DNA of 64,000 bases from Clarkia xantiana subsp. parviflora. Lineage: Eukaryota > Streptophyta > Magnoliopsida > Myrtales > Onagraceae. The DNA lies in NCBI GenBank assembly GCA_036873135.1, contig JAPTYO010000005.1, positions 13,866,166 through 13,930,165 on the forward strand, read 5' to 3'. Within the stretch, counting starts at the first letter, position 1; each line of letters opens with the position of its first letter. A model generated the notes under the pieces. The model was given only the letters and a program-made list of their open reading frames with translations. It did not search any database and was not told where the DNA came from. The position numbers and the translations under genes are program-made. Positions 43,968 through 57,642 of this stretch are shown piece after piece.

Positions 43968-44236
43968 CCATCCTTCAAACTTGACTGGTAACTGACAACC
44001 CCCGCCGACCTGCTGTCGCTCCCACCGTCGCCACTCGCCCGCAACGCCAATGCTTATATATGTAAATCTCACTAAAACTGATCATATTAATAATTTAATA
44101 TGTTTTTTTTATTTTACAATATATTATATTCACTTAATAATTTATTAATTTATGATTTGATTTTGTCATGTTTAATATTGTTATATAGATAGCAAAATGA
44201 CATATCTATCAATTTGAGTTTATTCCTTTCATTTAC

Positions 44237-44475
44237 CTCTAACTTTCGGATACAGATCTCTTGCCCCACTCTTCGTCTCCCAGACCATGCCTCACTGTTA
44301 AGATCTTGACACGTGTCATGGGTGTAAATAATTTTGTGGTTTTTTTTTTTCTAAAACACTATTGAGATTGGTGAACCCTAAAAGGAAAATATTAAATCTA
44401 AGGACACGCGTCAAAATTTTAACGGTGAGGCACGATCTGGGCTATGAAGAGTGGGTTGATTCAGGGGTTAGGTTA
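44237..44475. mobile_element. Fold-back / MITE-like inverted repeat
   Basis: A left arm (about 44252-44317, with CCCACTCTTCGTCTCCCAGA and GCCTCACTGTTAAGATCTTG) pairs imperfectly with a right arm (about 44402-44456, TTTTAACGGTGAGGCAC and CTATGAAGAGTGGG). The arms are about 55-60 bases and the centre is AT-rich. Exact ends and a target duplication were not determined. Confidence 0.65.
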
Positions 44476-45323
44476 TAGACACACCCTATTAAGTAACAAT
44501 AACCATAGCCCTATCAGATCAAATATTGTTTAAAACATATTTTAGATCAATAACAAATAAAAAAAACATTTTATGCATCTTTTCATAATTATACTGATTC
44601 AAGCTCATTGCCATATTAAATCGAGTATTTAAAGGAATTTCAAATCATGTACAAAACCCTTTTAAACTTTTAAACATTTTCAAAATATTTTCTTTTAACA
44701 ACACATAGATTTCTCAACCCATATTGCTACGCCTCTTTGACATAAATAATTGCGAGCTCCACTGGTTAGAGATCACCATATCTCCCTCTGAGTCGGGCCG
44801 ACATAACATTCGTTCATAGTATCCTTTATCGTATATAGTTTTACCTTGCGTAGTTGACGTTGATCCAAAAATAAACAATTTCATATAAAGTATCACCGGA
44901 ACAATTTCATATTACATACACATTTAATAAAATTATTACATTAAAATATCTCATATATAAATATAAATATTTTAATATAAAAAATATCATTAAACCATGA
45001 TAAACGTATTAAAATAATTTCAATATAAAACCATATTCCAATGCAAGTTTTCAATACATAATCATCTTTTTGAAAAGATTCACATGTTATATATGCCCGA
45101 AAGATTTCGTGAACGTTTATAAACAATAGAAATAGGGGTTGAATCACTTACCTCACTATATTTCTATCTAGAACTTCGCAATAATCCCTAAATCATCACC
45201 ATAATGTAGATCAAATATGAAATTGAAATTCCTATAATACCAAACATTATAAATTAATGTAAATCTTGATGTGAACCTTGGACTGAATACCATAAATATC
45301 CGAGTTAATATTAGATCATCATG
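44476..45323. other. AT-rich intergenic DNA, no gene recognised
   Basis: The only frames are short, without known domains. It separates the fold-back element from a solo LTR. Confidence 0.45.
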
Positions 45324-45328
45324 GATAT

Positions 45329-45954
45329 TGTTTCGTCCGAACCCGCTTGACGTAACAGACTCGACGAATCTTCAACTTGATCGTTGTGTTAGGTCCTTCA
45401 ACTTGCGCTCCTGACTTCACGCTTATCGTCCGATCCTGCACACATGGGCAGTAACCAGCATGGAGGGGGGGTGGTGCCGGTTGAGCCCTCTCCGATGCTT
45501 AAATGAGAATTCTAGAGAGAGAAAGCTAGAGAGAAGTCAGAGCTTCTAAGCCAATCTCAAGTGAATGTAAAGTATGAAATGGGTAGCCTAGGTCCCTATT
45601 TATAGGAAACCTTAGAACCGATCTCGGTTTTTGTGCGGTTCGACGCCGGTTTAAAGGAAAGTGTGAACCGTCGTCTGGTTTGATCAATATTGACTATTAG
45701 AAAACTCTAACTTGGCGTGAGGATACAAATGGAACACGTGCACTGCAGACGACGTCTCGGATCACGTCGGGTTCAGACAATCCCGGCGCGATCCGGGTTG
45801 TCTAGGGCAATCCGGAGGTCCGGTCTGGACGCGTGTGTCGCGCGTCCGGACCGTTTTAAACCTCGGGAGCGTGCTTTTGTCTATTTATGTGATTTTGACG
45901 TGTTTGCGAAGTCCGGAATGTAAATACGAACCTGAATTGGGCATATATCCATCA
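45329..45954 (-). mobile_element. Solo LTR related to the first Gypsy element, TSD GATAT
   Basis: It starts TGTTTCGTCCGAAC, ends ATATATCCATCA and is flanked by GATAT on both sides (45324-45328, 45955-45959). Shared blocks with 6793-7648 include GAGCCCTCTCCGATGC, GAGAAGTCAGAGCT, CCCTATTTATAGG and the GTAAATACGAACC...ATCCATCA end. There is no internal region, so it is a product of LTR-LTR recombination. Its CCGGA palindrome block has only one or two units (near 45780-45825). Confidence 0.9.
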
Positions 45955-45959
45955 GATAT

Positions 45960-47070
45960 GATCAAGTAAAGCACTCTTAAATATTTTGAACAATTTACCA
46001 AAGATAACGTGTTAAATTATGGTACTAATGGATAAAATGTTGCATTTATCCGATGTCAGGTTCATCCGAACGAGTCTCAAGAAGTAGCTGCACTCGTTTA
46101 GGCTAACTGCATAATTTTAGATTTGTGAGTTATCTTTAAAATATAATAACTTTCTCAATACAAGTTCATTTTAAATATCTTGATAGCCAAAAAAATTTAT
46201 ACAATATTATAATTTAAATATACGTAGTCATTTGGCTATTTACTGATTAAAAGTATGTTGTTCCCTACATTAATTAGTGTTTCCTTCATCCAACAATTTT
46301 GAAGAACCAACTTCTAAGTTTATTACTTTTTTTTTTTTTTCTAAACCTTAGTTTTTTAAAAGAAAAATATACTTTTCTACATATATATATATTTAGAATG
46401 TCCACATGTAAAATCATGGTAATTTTTTTTTATGATTTTCTAAATAAATTTATAAATTTTTTCTATAAATATAGAAAAAAATAAAAGAAGCCATATAACT
46501 TAAAATAAAAATAAAATAATCCAAAATTTGATTTGTATATGAAGAAATTAATGCTTTATGGGAATGGAAAATTGTTAATGGCAAGCACTTTACCCCTTAC
46601 GAGTGATGATTAGTTTAGTGTGGAGCAAGCATGCTACGGGTACTGCCCTCCTAATGAGGACCCCTAGGACCACCTCTCCGGAAAAAAAATTTTAATACTG
46701 TATGTAAAGAAAACTCTGCCCTCCAAGCTGTGACGTAATAAACAAATGACCCGCATGTGATGCAGCAATCCAACTCCTTCCCACTCACCATGGCCTGCCC
46801 TTCCCCTTACTTTCTCCCTCCGCGCAGTCTCTATTTTCTTTCTTTCGTTTACATTTTTGGTGAAGTAAAGTTTCTCTCTCTCTCTAATCAACTCCCCTCC
46901 CATCCCCAAGTATCAATACATTTTCGCAGGCTTCCACAACAACTTGCAACACTCCCGTCGTCAACAGTCCAATTAAGCTTTATCAGTAGCCTAGCCTTTG
47001 CTTTGCTGCGAATTAATTCTTTTTCTTTAATTAGAAGAAGTGTAAGACGTGTCGACGGCGCGTAGCTACT
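45960..47070. other. Intergenic DNA and bHLH promoter/leader
   Basis: AT-rich up to about 46640, then pyrimidine-rich DNA with a CTCTCTCTCTCT run at about 46871 and no in-frame ATG immediately before 47071, consistent with a 5'UTR. No clear TATA box chosen. Confidence 0.4.
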
Positions 47071-50000
47071 ATGTACCCATCTTCATCCTCCTCCTCTTCC
47101 TCCCAGAAATCCATCTCCTCTAATTCCGCCGGCCTCATTCGCTACGGCTCCGCCCCCGGTTCTTTCCTCAGCAACGCCGTTGACTCCGTCATCGGCCCCC
47201 ACGACTTCACCGCAACCCTTGGCACCTCCCAGCCCACTCACCATCACCACCACCACCACCACAGGCCGCCACCGCCGCCCTCTCTCCTTGGTCAGTATTT
47301 CTCTGCTGACTCAGCCTCCGAGTCAACCTGCAAAGTCAACGCCTCCGACGTGGAGAACCCCGCCGGATCAGGCCTCCAACGCTCCTTCGGCTTCAGCGAT
47401 TTGACCGTCGGTGCCGGATCTAATTGTCCCCAGCTGGTCAGGCAGCGGAGCTCTCCTGCTGGCTTTCTTACTCATCTGGCTGCTGAAAATGGTGAGTCAC
47501 TCACCTACTACATCTTCTTCTAATCTTAACATTATTAATAATTGAATCTGAATTTTACTGGATGCTCATCAGATCTTATTATACCTCATTCATTCATTAT
47601 TATTACTTCCACCCCGCTCCACGGTTTTTCTTGATTTTTACTTATCTCAATTTTTCTACCAAGTTTGTATCGTTAATTATTTAATCATTTAAATATTATT
47701 ATATTTTTATGAATGGATTCACGTTCATTCATCCTTATTGGCCTTTATTTATTTATGACTTATATGTTACACTGAAGATGGAAGTTAATTTTTCTTTTTA
47801 GGGAAGACTAGTTAGTTTATTAATTAAGAGGGGATTACTATAAATATCACGACACACATTGATTAAAGGTCTCGGGTGGAGAATTAATTCTCATCACATT
47901 AATTAATTAAACATCATTCGTTAATTGGTCAAGAAAGATTGTCTGAATTTTAGTGCATTTTGTTTCTACTTTCTAATGAGACTGCAAGTTGGACTTCAAC
48001 ACACGTGGCAACAACCCAGAAAGTTCAAGTCTCATTCATCATCAACCTCAATAAATATCCAAAAATAAGAAAAAGCTGTACCTGTAAAATACATTGTCTA
48101 GCTAGAAATGGAAATTTCCTAAAACCACATACACCACTTGTGTTCTTTTGTTTATAGGTAGGATGAAATAAATGTTCCTTTACAAAGATTTTTTTTTTAT
48201 TTCTTTAATTTTCCTATTAAGTAAGTAGATATATTTTGTCCATTCCGGGAATTATTTCTTGGAATATGGTAGGCTAGGTTAGGTACATAATTAACCAAAT
48301 TAAAATATGCTGTTTTTATAATTATATTTAGGGTTAATTCATTCATTCCTCTATATATATACATATATATATATAATATAGTAGCACGATTTAGCATTTC
48401 ATCTCCCTGTGTTGGTTGTTTTACTTAATTAATTATATTTAATAAAAAGGGAGCCGTGAAGGGGAACAAGATGGATGGATCATTCACGTGTAGTTGTGGA
48501 GGCAGAGGTCCTTTTGATAATACCAATATATATAATATATTATAGTGCTATCTTATTAATATCATCTTTGTGAACCTCCATGACATGATATATGTGAGAG
48601 AGAGTGAGTGAGACATTGAATGGTGGGTGGATTGCAGATTGTGGATCTCAGACCTTTTCTTATTTATTATTATAATTAGAAAAGTTCACTGGGAAATTGG
48701 AATCTTATACTTGATGTGGTTGAATTATTAATTAATAACAAATATTGCAAGTGGATTGGTTGGGTGGCTGCTAATGTTATTGTTGGAAAGGGGATTCCCA
48801 TTGGTTGTTCTCAATGGGGTGCTCATCTTGGAATCAATCCTCTTCTTCTTCTTCTTCAATAATTATTATTATTATTATTATTCCTAAAAGAAGAAATATA
48901 TCATATCTTCTTCTTCTTCTTCCAACCCCTCCCTTAACATCATTTGGTTCCAAACATGGTTAACTGACTAGGAATATGGAGTAGTGAATATTGAGTGAGA
49001 TGTATTATGAGAGTAAAAAGTGGTTATTCATTCATAGTAAATGAAAAATCATAAATTTGATTATGAATGCCAAATATTTTCTTCATGTATGTATAATTAT
49101 GGATTGCTATTCCTAGCTTTGGTGTGTAAAAAAAGGGGTGTGGTAAATAATGTTTTTGTGTCGCGCTTATCCATAAATGAATCATAGTTAGTATTGGAAG
49201 AAGAAAGTAAGTGATATTGATGATGTCAAGATTGTTAGTATGGATGGAATGAATGATTAATGATATTGATTTGGTGATGCAGCATTCTCAGTTAGTAGAG
49301 GAGGAGGAGGGAGTAGCTCACATAATAATAACAATAACAATAACAATAACAATGGTGGGGGGCTGATAAAGTCACAGTTGAGCTTCACAAGGCAAGATAC
49401 GCAGCAGCTGTCTCAGATATCAGAAGTAAGTGAAAGCATTGTGGATGGAAATGGGAACACACATTCAACCTCATATGCCTCATGGGAGAATCATCACAAC
49501 ACTAACTCCATTGTCTTCTCTGCTCCACCTTCATCCAACAAAAGACACAAGACCACTACTTCATGTATTAATAACAATAATATTAGTATGGATGGTACTC
49601 ATGACATCTACAGCTTCCATCATCCTTTGGAAACTCAGGTATGTATTCTATATATAGAATTAGAGTAGCTAGCTAGATAGTTTGTGAAATGCATGTTTTT
49701 GTAACTGCATGCTGGCCATACATAATACAGTTTAGCATGCCGGAGACGAGTCTTGAAATGGCTGCAGTGGAAAGGATGCTTCATGTTCCAGATGACTCCA
49801 TTCCTTGCAAGATCCGTGCCAAGCGTGGATGTGCAACTCATCCTCGCAGTATTGCTGAAAGGGTACCCTACTTCTACTTAATTATATACCTACTCTCACT
49901 CATCACTCAGTTTCGATCTACCTATATATATGTACGTGCATGATACATACATACATATATCTCAAACCTACAGGAAAGAAGAACTAGAATAAGCGGCCGA

Positions 50001-50750
50001 CTGAAGAAACTGCAGGATCTCGTTCCTAACATGGATAAGGTAGGTAGCTACTTATTTATTTATATTTATATTTAGAAAAAGGCAGAGATAGAGTAGAATG
50101 AATAGCATAGTATATATGCATCGCTTATACTTACATTACATTACGTACCTTGGGTGGATATTGCAGCAAACAAGCTATTCAGACATGTTAGATTTGGCAG
50201 TCCAGCATATCAGGACCCTCCAAACCCAAGTTCAGGTACCCTACCTACCTCTCTCCTCAATTTCCTTCTTTATATATATAGGGTAGGTTAAGATGCTAAT
50301 AATACTCTCAACTATATGCATGCCATCTTGTTAACATATATAAAATGTTGATATCCAATGTCCCAACTATCATATTTGTTGCTTTCCTTTTTTTCCGACT
50401 GATTTAGGCGATAAAACTGACGTTTTAAGTAACAAAAATATATTGTTTTTCACGTTTCTAAAGTACCATATTTGTTGCTCATAGTTTAGGCATATTTGAT
50501 GATTAAAATTAAACATATTTTTATTTCATCGATTTTTAAGAAAAAAACAACAATCAACCAATCTGATAATTGAAACACCGAAAATTAACATTTTAAATCT
50601 GAAACAACGATTCGCAATATCTTGTTCCTAAAGATTTATTTCCTTTGATCGATCACTTAACCTTAATTAACTCTATATATACACGTGATGCAGAAGCTTC
50701 GACATGATCTGGACAACTGCACATGCGGGTGCAAACCTACTACTTCATGA
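47071..50750 (+). CDS. bHLH transcription factor, subfamily IX (bHLH122/128/130, FBH-like), six exons
   Basis: Exons 47071-47491, 49283-49638, 49731-49862, 49974-50039, 50167-50235 and 50694-50750 join in phase; product 366 aa. The N-terminus is Ser-rich and contains the subfamily motif GLIRYGSAPGSFL and a second motif, VRQRSSPAGFLTHLA. The bHLH domain spans about 288-350 and is encoded by exons 3-6, with basic residues CATHPRSIAERERRTRIS (His/Glu/Arg pattern for E-box DNA) and helices GRLKKLQDLVP and YSDMLDLAVQHIRTLQ. The C-terminus is short and Cys-rich (NCTCGC). Arabidopsis relatives act in photoperiodic flowering (activating CONSTANS) and stress or guard-cell responses. A His8 run (57-64) precedes a Pro run, and about ten Asn occur early in exon 2. 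All key residues are present. Confidence 0.9.
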
Positions 50751-51225
50751 CACTCATCATAGTTTATTGAATATTATCATCAGTTAATTAATTAAGGAGG
50801 AGGAGGAGTAATTAAAGAAAGAGAGGTTTTGCAGTTGCTGTAATACATACATACTAGTATGTACAACATTTTCGATCGGGGCCGGGTTTAATTATTGTAT
50901 GTATGTATGTATGTGCCGTGTGCGTGGCGGTTGTTTCCTGCCCGCCAGAGGTGTAGCTAATTAAACTAGCTAGCTACTCCAATAAAGCACACAATTTAAG
51001 TAGACTCACAGACCACAAGTGTAAATATTTAACTAGCTAGTTGCAATTTTTGCGACCATCAATTAGTTACACCGACATCCACGGACGTGTTTGATTGATT
51101 GAGCGTCACTAGATGATTTTAGTGCACGCCATGTATATAATCTACTCGTTTTTGTCTTTAATCCACCTTGGTATCACTTATTGGTTTTACGATAGAACTC
51201 CACTAACATAAATAAATAGTTACTC
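50751..51225. other. 3' region of the bHLH gene
   Basis: Probable 3'UTR with a GGAGGAGGAGGAG run and a short TATG microsatellite near 50900; nothing else recognised. Confidence 0.4.
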
Positions 51226-51780
51226 CTAGGTGAGTTCGCCTCTGTCGGACGGGCGCTTCGGCCCCGTCCGAGCCGTCGATGTTCTCGCGAAGTGTCCGGG
51301 TTGAAGTTTCGATTTGCAATCATAAATGGGACGATAAAAATACAACGGTTTGGAAGTCAACGGGTTCAAATTGGGCGTATATCCATCACATGCCCCCGAG
51401 TCAACCAATGGCCTAACCCTTGATTGACTCTATTTTAGGATGGTATGACACGCGCAATTTGAAACCGGGGTTTTACCTTCTTTGTCCGGATGCTTGCTTA
51501 CCCTTGGATGCGTGTCTCTGACTCTGCCCCCCTGTCTAATGAGATAGAGGAATTGTAAACGTCAGAGTAGCACGGACGTGTGCCTAGGCACGCGTCCGTC
51601 TGAGGTGGGAGTAATGAACTTAACTCTGCTACAGGTGTATACTCAAAAAATACACACTTGCACAGGGGTGTGATACGAATGCAACTAAGTAACTTACGCT
51701 TCCAATTCATGCCGGGATTTCGTCTAAGTGAGGAAAAATTGATTTTGGCCAAAAATTTTCCTAAGTATGGAATGCTCCAA
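51226..51780 (-). mobile_element. Truncated fragment of the first Gypsy family (LTR end, polypurine tract, adjoining internal DNA)
   Basis: The stretch ending GCGTATATCCATCA at about 51389 matches the LTR terminus. It is followed by CATGCCCCCGAGTCAA, the polypurine tract, and by TTGATTGACTCTATTTTAGG, matching 7660-7705. The other LTR and the coding part are absent. It ends near the start of Copia-associated sequence. Confidence 0.7.
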
Positions 51781-52301
51781 AAATAAAACTAACTTGATAA
51801 TTTTTCTAAGTATGGGAATATACTTAGCTATAGGTGAAAGGGATAAAAATGATGATCTTTCCTTGGCCCTTAGATTTTACTTAAGGCTAGATGGATGGTG
51901 GTGATTAAAGCCCCCTAAAAAAAAAACCCTATCATCCTTTTAACATAAAAGAGGAGAGTTAGAAAAATACCTCCAAGAGTCACCCTAGCCATCATCTTCC
52001 TTCTTCACTTACCCTTGGAGAGCAAGAAAGGTTGGAGAGCACCCCCAAGGTAAGGGCCGGCCGGAATTTCCACCAAGAGGCAGAAATCCGACCAGCAACT
52101 CCGGCGAGAAGTGGTCACTAGGGCACCGTTCTTTCCTCAGAGGTTATGTCGAAGAAGACGATTCGTCTTCGTGAACGTTTGTGGTTATCTCTTCTTTGGA
52201 GGGGCTCAGATCTGGATTCTGGCGGCCGTCCTTGTTACTCTTTGGCCGATCTTTCACTCGATTGAAGGTTTTCTGTTCTTCATTCAACCGAGATCTTCGT
52301 C
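51781..52301. other. Spacer before the plus-strand Copia coding region
   Basis: No copy of the 3' LTR (56845-57163) and no TGGTATCAGAGC primer site is found here, so the 5' LTR of the Copia element appears to be missing or replaced. Confidence 0.5.
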
Positions 52302-55300
52302 ATGGCTGAGGAGACTGAGCGAACGAATGGCAGGGAAATTGGAGATTCTTCTGCAATCGTCGTGGCCGCTGCTAATCTTGACTTCTCCAAAGAGGTTCAC
52401 TCATTTCATCCTTTATATCTTCATGCATCTGACAATTCGGGCCAAAGCTTGATTTCTTTGAAGCTTTCTGGTCTGGATAACTATAGGAAGTGGAATCATG
52501 GGATGCAAATCGTTTTATTGGGAAAAAACAAATTAGGTTTTATTACTGGCTCTTGCAAGAAAGATTTGTTCGATCCTAAATTTCATACTCTTTGGGAACG
52601 TTGTGATGCTGTAGTTAGAGGTTGGGTATTGAACTCTGTTACCGAGGATATTGCTGATGGGATAATGTATCTCGATGATGCTGCTATGATCTGGAAAGAT
52701 TTACATGAACGTTTCAACAAGATTAATGGGTCTAGAATCTATCAGTTGCATCGTGATATTGCTATGACGCGTCAAGGTGTTGATTCTATCTCCACCTTTT
52801 ATACTCGGATGAAGAATCTATGGACATAATACGATTCTGCTTGTGCTCTGCCACATATTGAAGGGGACATATTCAAACAGCACTTGCAACACAAGGAAAA
52901 TGAACGTCTGTTTCAATTCCTTATGGGGCTGAGTGATAGTTTTTCAAATGTGCGGAGCAATCTTCTTTTGTGGACACCATTACCTTCAATTAACCAAGCT
53001 TACAGTATGCTACTTCAGGAGGAGAGTCAGAAAAATATCTCTGCATCTTTTCCAGGCAGCGATGGAGTATCTTTTGTGGCCAAAACCTCTATTGGGAATG
53101 AAGGAAAGAATAAAAGGGGTCCAAACCCTAATCTCGAATGTGACTTCTGTAAAAGCATCAGACCGTTGCTTTGCGAAGGGTTGTGATTTTTGTAAAAAAA
53201 AAAAAAAAAGGGGCATTATCGGGAGACTTGTTTCGAATACAGAGACATGTTGATGAAAGGAAAGGGTGCTCTGTGAAAGCCAATCTTGCCAGTTCAGTCT
53301 GTGGAGATGCTAATGATAAAGAGATACGTTCAGTTGATGTTCAAGGAAAAGGTGGGACTCAGAGCAGTGTTGTTCTATCCACTGAACAGTTTGACAAGCT
53401 TCTACAGAGAGTTGGAGGCAGTGGAAGCACTCCTAGTGCTGCTACAGCAATCACCTCTGTTGAAACCAATATCCAAGCTGCTGGTATGAACTCTACTGTC
53501 TCTAAAAGTATTTTCCTTGAAATGTGAATTTTTGATACAGGTGCTAGCAACCACATGACTAGAAATTTGTCTTGGCTTACTGATTTTAAACCCCTTTCAA
53601 ACACTAAAGTGCAACTGCCAAATGGTCTGTTTTCTAATGCTGCTGGGATAGGGGATGTTGAAATTTTTAAGGGAAGAAAATTGAGAAATGTGCTTTATGT
53701 AACAGATTTTAAATACAATCTTGTTTCAGTCTCTCAATTGAAAAAGGACCTTAACTGTTTCACTACTTTCTTTTCAAACAATTTTACTGTGCAGGACCTC
53801 TCAAGTTGGAGGGCCTTGGCAAATGTTGAGGAGCAGTCTGGTCTTTACTTCTTTAATCCCAGTATTAGCAGTTTGCCTTTAGTTGCTTTAAATAGTTCCA
53901 ATAAAAATGTTTTTCTTCTTTGGCATAAGAGACTAGGACATGCTCCTGTTCAGGTCCTGAAATTTTTTCTCAAGGATAGCAGTTTACCCAATAAAGATAT
54001 TGGGGTTAATGATTGTAAAGTGTTCCCTTTAGCTAAGCTTACTAGAACTCCTTTCAATATTTCTGATTCAAAGGCCCTTGCTGTTTTTGATCTTCTTCAT
54101 TGTGATGTCTGGGGTCCTTATAGGACTCCAACCTGTGATAATAAAAACTACTTCTTGACTATTGTCGATGACTTTTCTAGATTGACTTGGGTTTTTTTTT
54201 TTTTGATGAATTACAAACATGATGTTGCTGAGATTATAAATTTTTTTGTTGAGATGGCAAGAACTCAATTTGGCAAGACAGCTAAGATTTTTTGCAGTGA
54301 TAATGGTGGGGAATTTTGTAATGATTATTTGAATAAGTTTTTTAAGAAAAATGAAATTATCCACCAAACGTCTTGTTCTTACACACCTCAGCAAAATGGT
54401 CGTGTAGAAAGAAAGCATCGACATCTTTTAGAAGTAGCTAGGGCTCTGAAACTTCAAGGATTCATTACTGATCAATTTTGGGGAAACTGCATTTTAACAG
54501 CATGCTATCTTCTAAATCTTATGCCAAGCTCTGTTTTGAAACATGATTCTCCTTTGGAAATTTTTCTTGGAAAGAAACCTATTATTGGTTACTTAAGGGT
54601 GTTTGGGTGTTTATCATTTGCCAAAAATATGTTGCCTTTGGATAAATTTACTTCTAGGGCCATTGCTCCTGTGTTCATGGGTTATTCTGAAAACAAAAAG
54701 GGTTACATTCTGTTTGATCTGGAAAAGAAAAGGTTTTTTGTCAGTCGAGATGTTAAATTTTATGAACACATTTTCCCTTTTGAAAGCAGTAACTTGAATC
54801 CATTACCTTTTTTTGGAAATGATGTTATGCCAACACCTGTCGATGATAATCTGGTTCATCATCAGGAACTAGTTGAGACTCTTAATGTCCCTATTGATCA
54901 AACTGATGATTGTTCTCCAACTGTTACACTAGATGATGAACAATTATCCAGTTCTGATAGTGATGTGAGTGATATAGAAGCAAATGATGATCACGTTGGA
55001 TCTGATGCTATTCAGCAAGAAGTTCAACGTCTCATCAGAGTGAGGAAGCCTCCAGCATATTTGGAGGATTATGTGGTGTCTTCAGTTGGTGTTCAGTATC
55101 CTATATCTAACCATGTTAGTTATGCTAACATTTCTTCTGATTATAAATCATATCTAACCAAGATTTCTGAGCAGATTGAGCCATCCGGCTTTGAAGAAGC
55201 TGCTAAACAACCTGAGCGGGTACAGGCAATGCAAGATGAAATCAAGGCTTTAGAGGAGAATGGTACTTGGGAAATAGTACAACTGCCCCTGGTAAGAAAC

Positions 55301-56798
55301 CTATTGGGTCTAAGTGGGTGTTTAAACTCAAATATCATGCTGATGGTTCCTTAGAACGTTACAAAGCTAGACTCGTAGCTAAGGGTTATAAGCAGACACT
55401 GGGTATTGACTATTATGAGACTTTTTCTCCTGTGGTCAAGATGAATATTGTTCGAACCATTCTTTCTTTAGCTTCTATTAATTGCTGGCCCCTTTATCAA
55501 ATGGATGTGTTCAATTCTTTTTTACAAGGAAAACTCACCGAGGAAGTTTTTATGTCCCTACCACAAGGTTTTCGTAATCAGGGGAGTTTGGTGATAAAAA
55601 TGTTTGCAGATTACAAAAATCTTTATATGGCCTTAAACAAGCCTCTAGGCAGTGGAATTTGAAACTCACTGAGGCTCTTACTAGTTCTGGTTATTCTCAG
55701 TCTTTTTATGATTATTCACTGTTTTTTAAACGTGAACAAGATGAAATTGTGGCGTTGCTTGTTTATGTGGATGACCTTCTAGTAACTTGTAATAGTGTTA
55801 GACTGATCACTGAATTAAAGAATGTTCTGATGTCTAATTTCAAAATGAAGGATTTGGGAGAATTACAATACTTCCTTGGTATTGAGGTAGCCATATCAAA
55901 CAAGGGACTGGTGCTATGCCAAAGGAAGTATGCTTTGGATTTGGTAGCCAGTGTTGGGTTATTATCAGGGAGACCTATTGATACCCCCATGGAAACCAAT
56001 CTTAAGCTCACAACGAAGAAATATGATGATTTAGTTGAAAATAACCAATCTGATTCTTTGATTGAGGATGAGTCCATGTATAGGAGACTTATTGGTAAAC
56101 TGTTGTATTTAACTCTAACTAGATCTGACATTGCTTTTGTTGTTCAGCATCTCAGTCAATTCCTTAATAAGCCTAAAAGGTCTCATTGGAATGCAGCAAT
56201 GAGATTGGTAAGGTACATTAAAGGTAATCCTGGTAAGGGAATTCTTTTGAGTGCTGACAGTAAGATTGATCTTGTTGGGTTTAGTGATTCAGATTGGGGG
56301 AATTGTTTGGAGTCACGCAGATCTTTGACAAGATATTGTGTGAAAATGGGGAGTTCCCTCATTTCTTGGAAATTTAAGAAGCACGATGTTGTTTCAACTT
56401 CATCTGCTGAAGCAGAATACAGGGCCATTAGACATGCTGTTTCTTAGATGGTATGGTTACGTGGTATTTTATATGAGCTTGGTTTTTCACTAGATGGTCC
56501 CTCAGTTTTGTTTTGTGATAACAAGGCAGCTATCCAGATAGCTACCAATCCTATTTTTCATGAGAGGACTAAACATATTGACATTGATTGTCATTTTGCC
56601 AGGGAAAAACTGATGGATGGAACTGTGATTTTTAAGTATGTTGGTACTAATGAGCAGCTTGCAGATGTGTTCACCAAGGCCCTTCCAAGAAAACAACATA
56701 CTTACTTAAGTGCGAAGTTAGGTATGATTGATATATTTTCTGCTTCAGGTTTACAGAATCAGGATGAAGGGGGAACAGGGCTGCTGGATCCAGGTTGA
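52302..56798 (+). pseudogene. Ty1/Copia gag-pol polyprotein, broken by stops and frameshifts
   Basis: Order is Copia-type: gag (SLKLSGLDNYRKWNHGMQIV), zinc knuckle, protease (FDTGASNHMT), GAG-pre-integrase (LWHKRLGHAPVQVLK), integrase core (CDVWGP, CSDNGGEF, NGRVERKHR), RT (YVDDLLVT near 55765) and RNase H (STSSAEAEYRAI, LFCDNKAAIQIA, NEQLADVFTKAL). Breaks seen: TAA at 52827-52829 in gag; an A15-16 run near 53190 in the knuckle that shifts frame; TGA at 53525-53527 just before the protease motif; frame changes near 55290 and 55600 in RT; TAG at 56445-56447 in RNase H. In the integrase zinc module the last Cys is Phe (CKVFPLAK). It cannot make a working polyprotein. Confidence 0.88.
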
Positions 56799-56844
56799 AG
56801 TTTGGAGCTGCTAGGAGTGTTGAGAAGTCCAGATTGAGGGGGAG

Positions 56845-57163
56845 TGTGGAGTTCTGGGCCGGCTCTAGCTATCTGGGCCTTCTCACCTTGTTTTGGGCTT
56901 GTGTGTTTACTTGAGTTTTGTTAAGAGTTAGTTTGGACTTGTTTGTTATTAGTTTCTTGTTGTGGGGTGAATTCCTTCAAGTTGTAAGAATTGTGGGGTA
57001 AAACCCTGAATTAATTTTCGGGGTTTCACTTAGTGTTATAAGGTGAGGGTTGTCCACATGAAGGAATACAACCCAATGACCCGCAAGTGATATGTTCATC
57101 TTCTTTCTCTCTTCCTTACTCCGAATCTAGGGTTTGCTACATTCTCGTTTCCAGAAATCAACA
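56845..57163 (+). repeat. 3' LTR of the plus-strand Copia element
   Basis: The polypurine tract ATTGAGGGGGAG precedes the LTR start TGTGGAGTTCTGGGC. The probable end is near AATCAACA at 57163. There is no matching 5' copy upstream of gag in this window. Confidence 0.65.
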
Positions 57164-57642
57164 AAAATGTCATAGCAAATGAGGAATAGATTTTCTTCAA
57201 ACTACAGGACAACAGCAATAGTAGACATTGAAGCATTATAGATTGGTAAAGAAGGTGAAGGGTTCTAAGATGAAAACCCTAGTGGAGAAAACAAAGAGAT
57301 ACCAATCGACAAATCATTGGGTTAGTTCCTTAATGTGGTAACCCTCTTTCTTAAATATCGTAAGCAACTATCAAAAGTTTCAGTTACACCCCAAAGTCTG
57401 AAATAGATAAAAACAGAGAACTAAACAAGAACAAATGATACAAACACATCAAGAGTTGGACCAAGCAACAAAACCGACTCAAAATACTAACATGAGCAGC
57501 CCAAACTTGCTGACTTCAAATACTCCGCCTCAATTATAAGCTGCTCAACAAAAGCTCTGAAGACGACTCCCCCTATCCTCCAAAGACATTCTTCATGCCC
57601 AAACACTCATATAGTTACTCGTGTTTCTGCCTACCCACTGCC

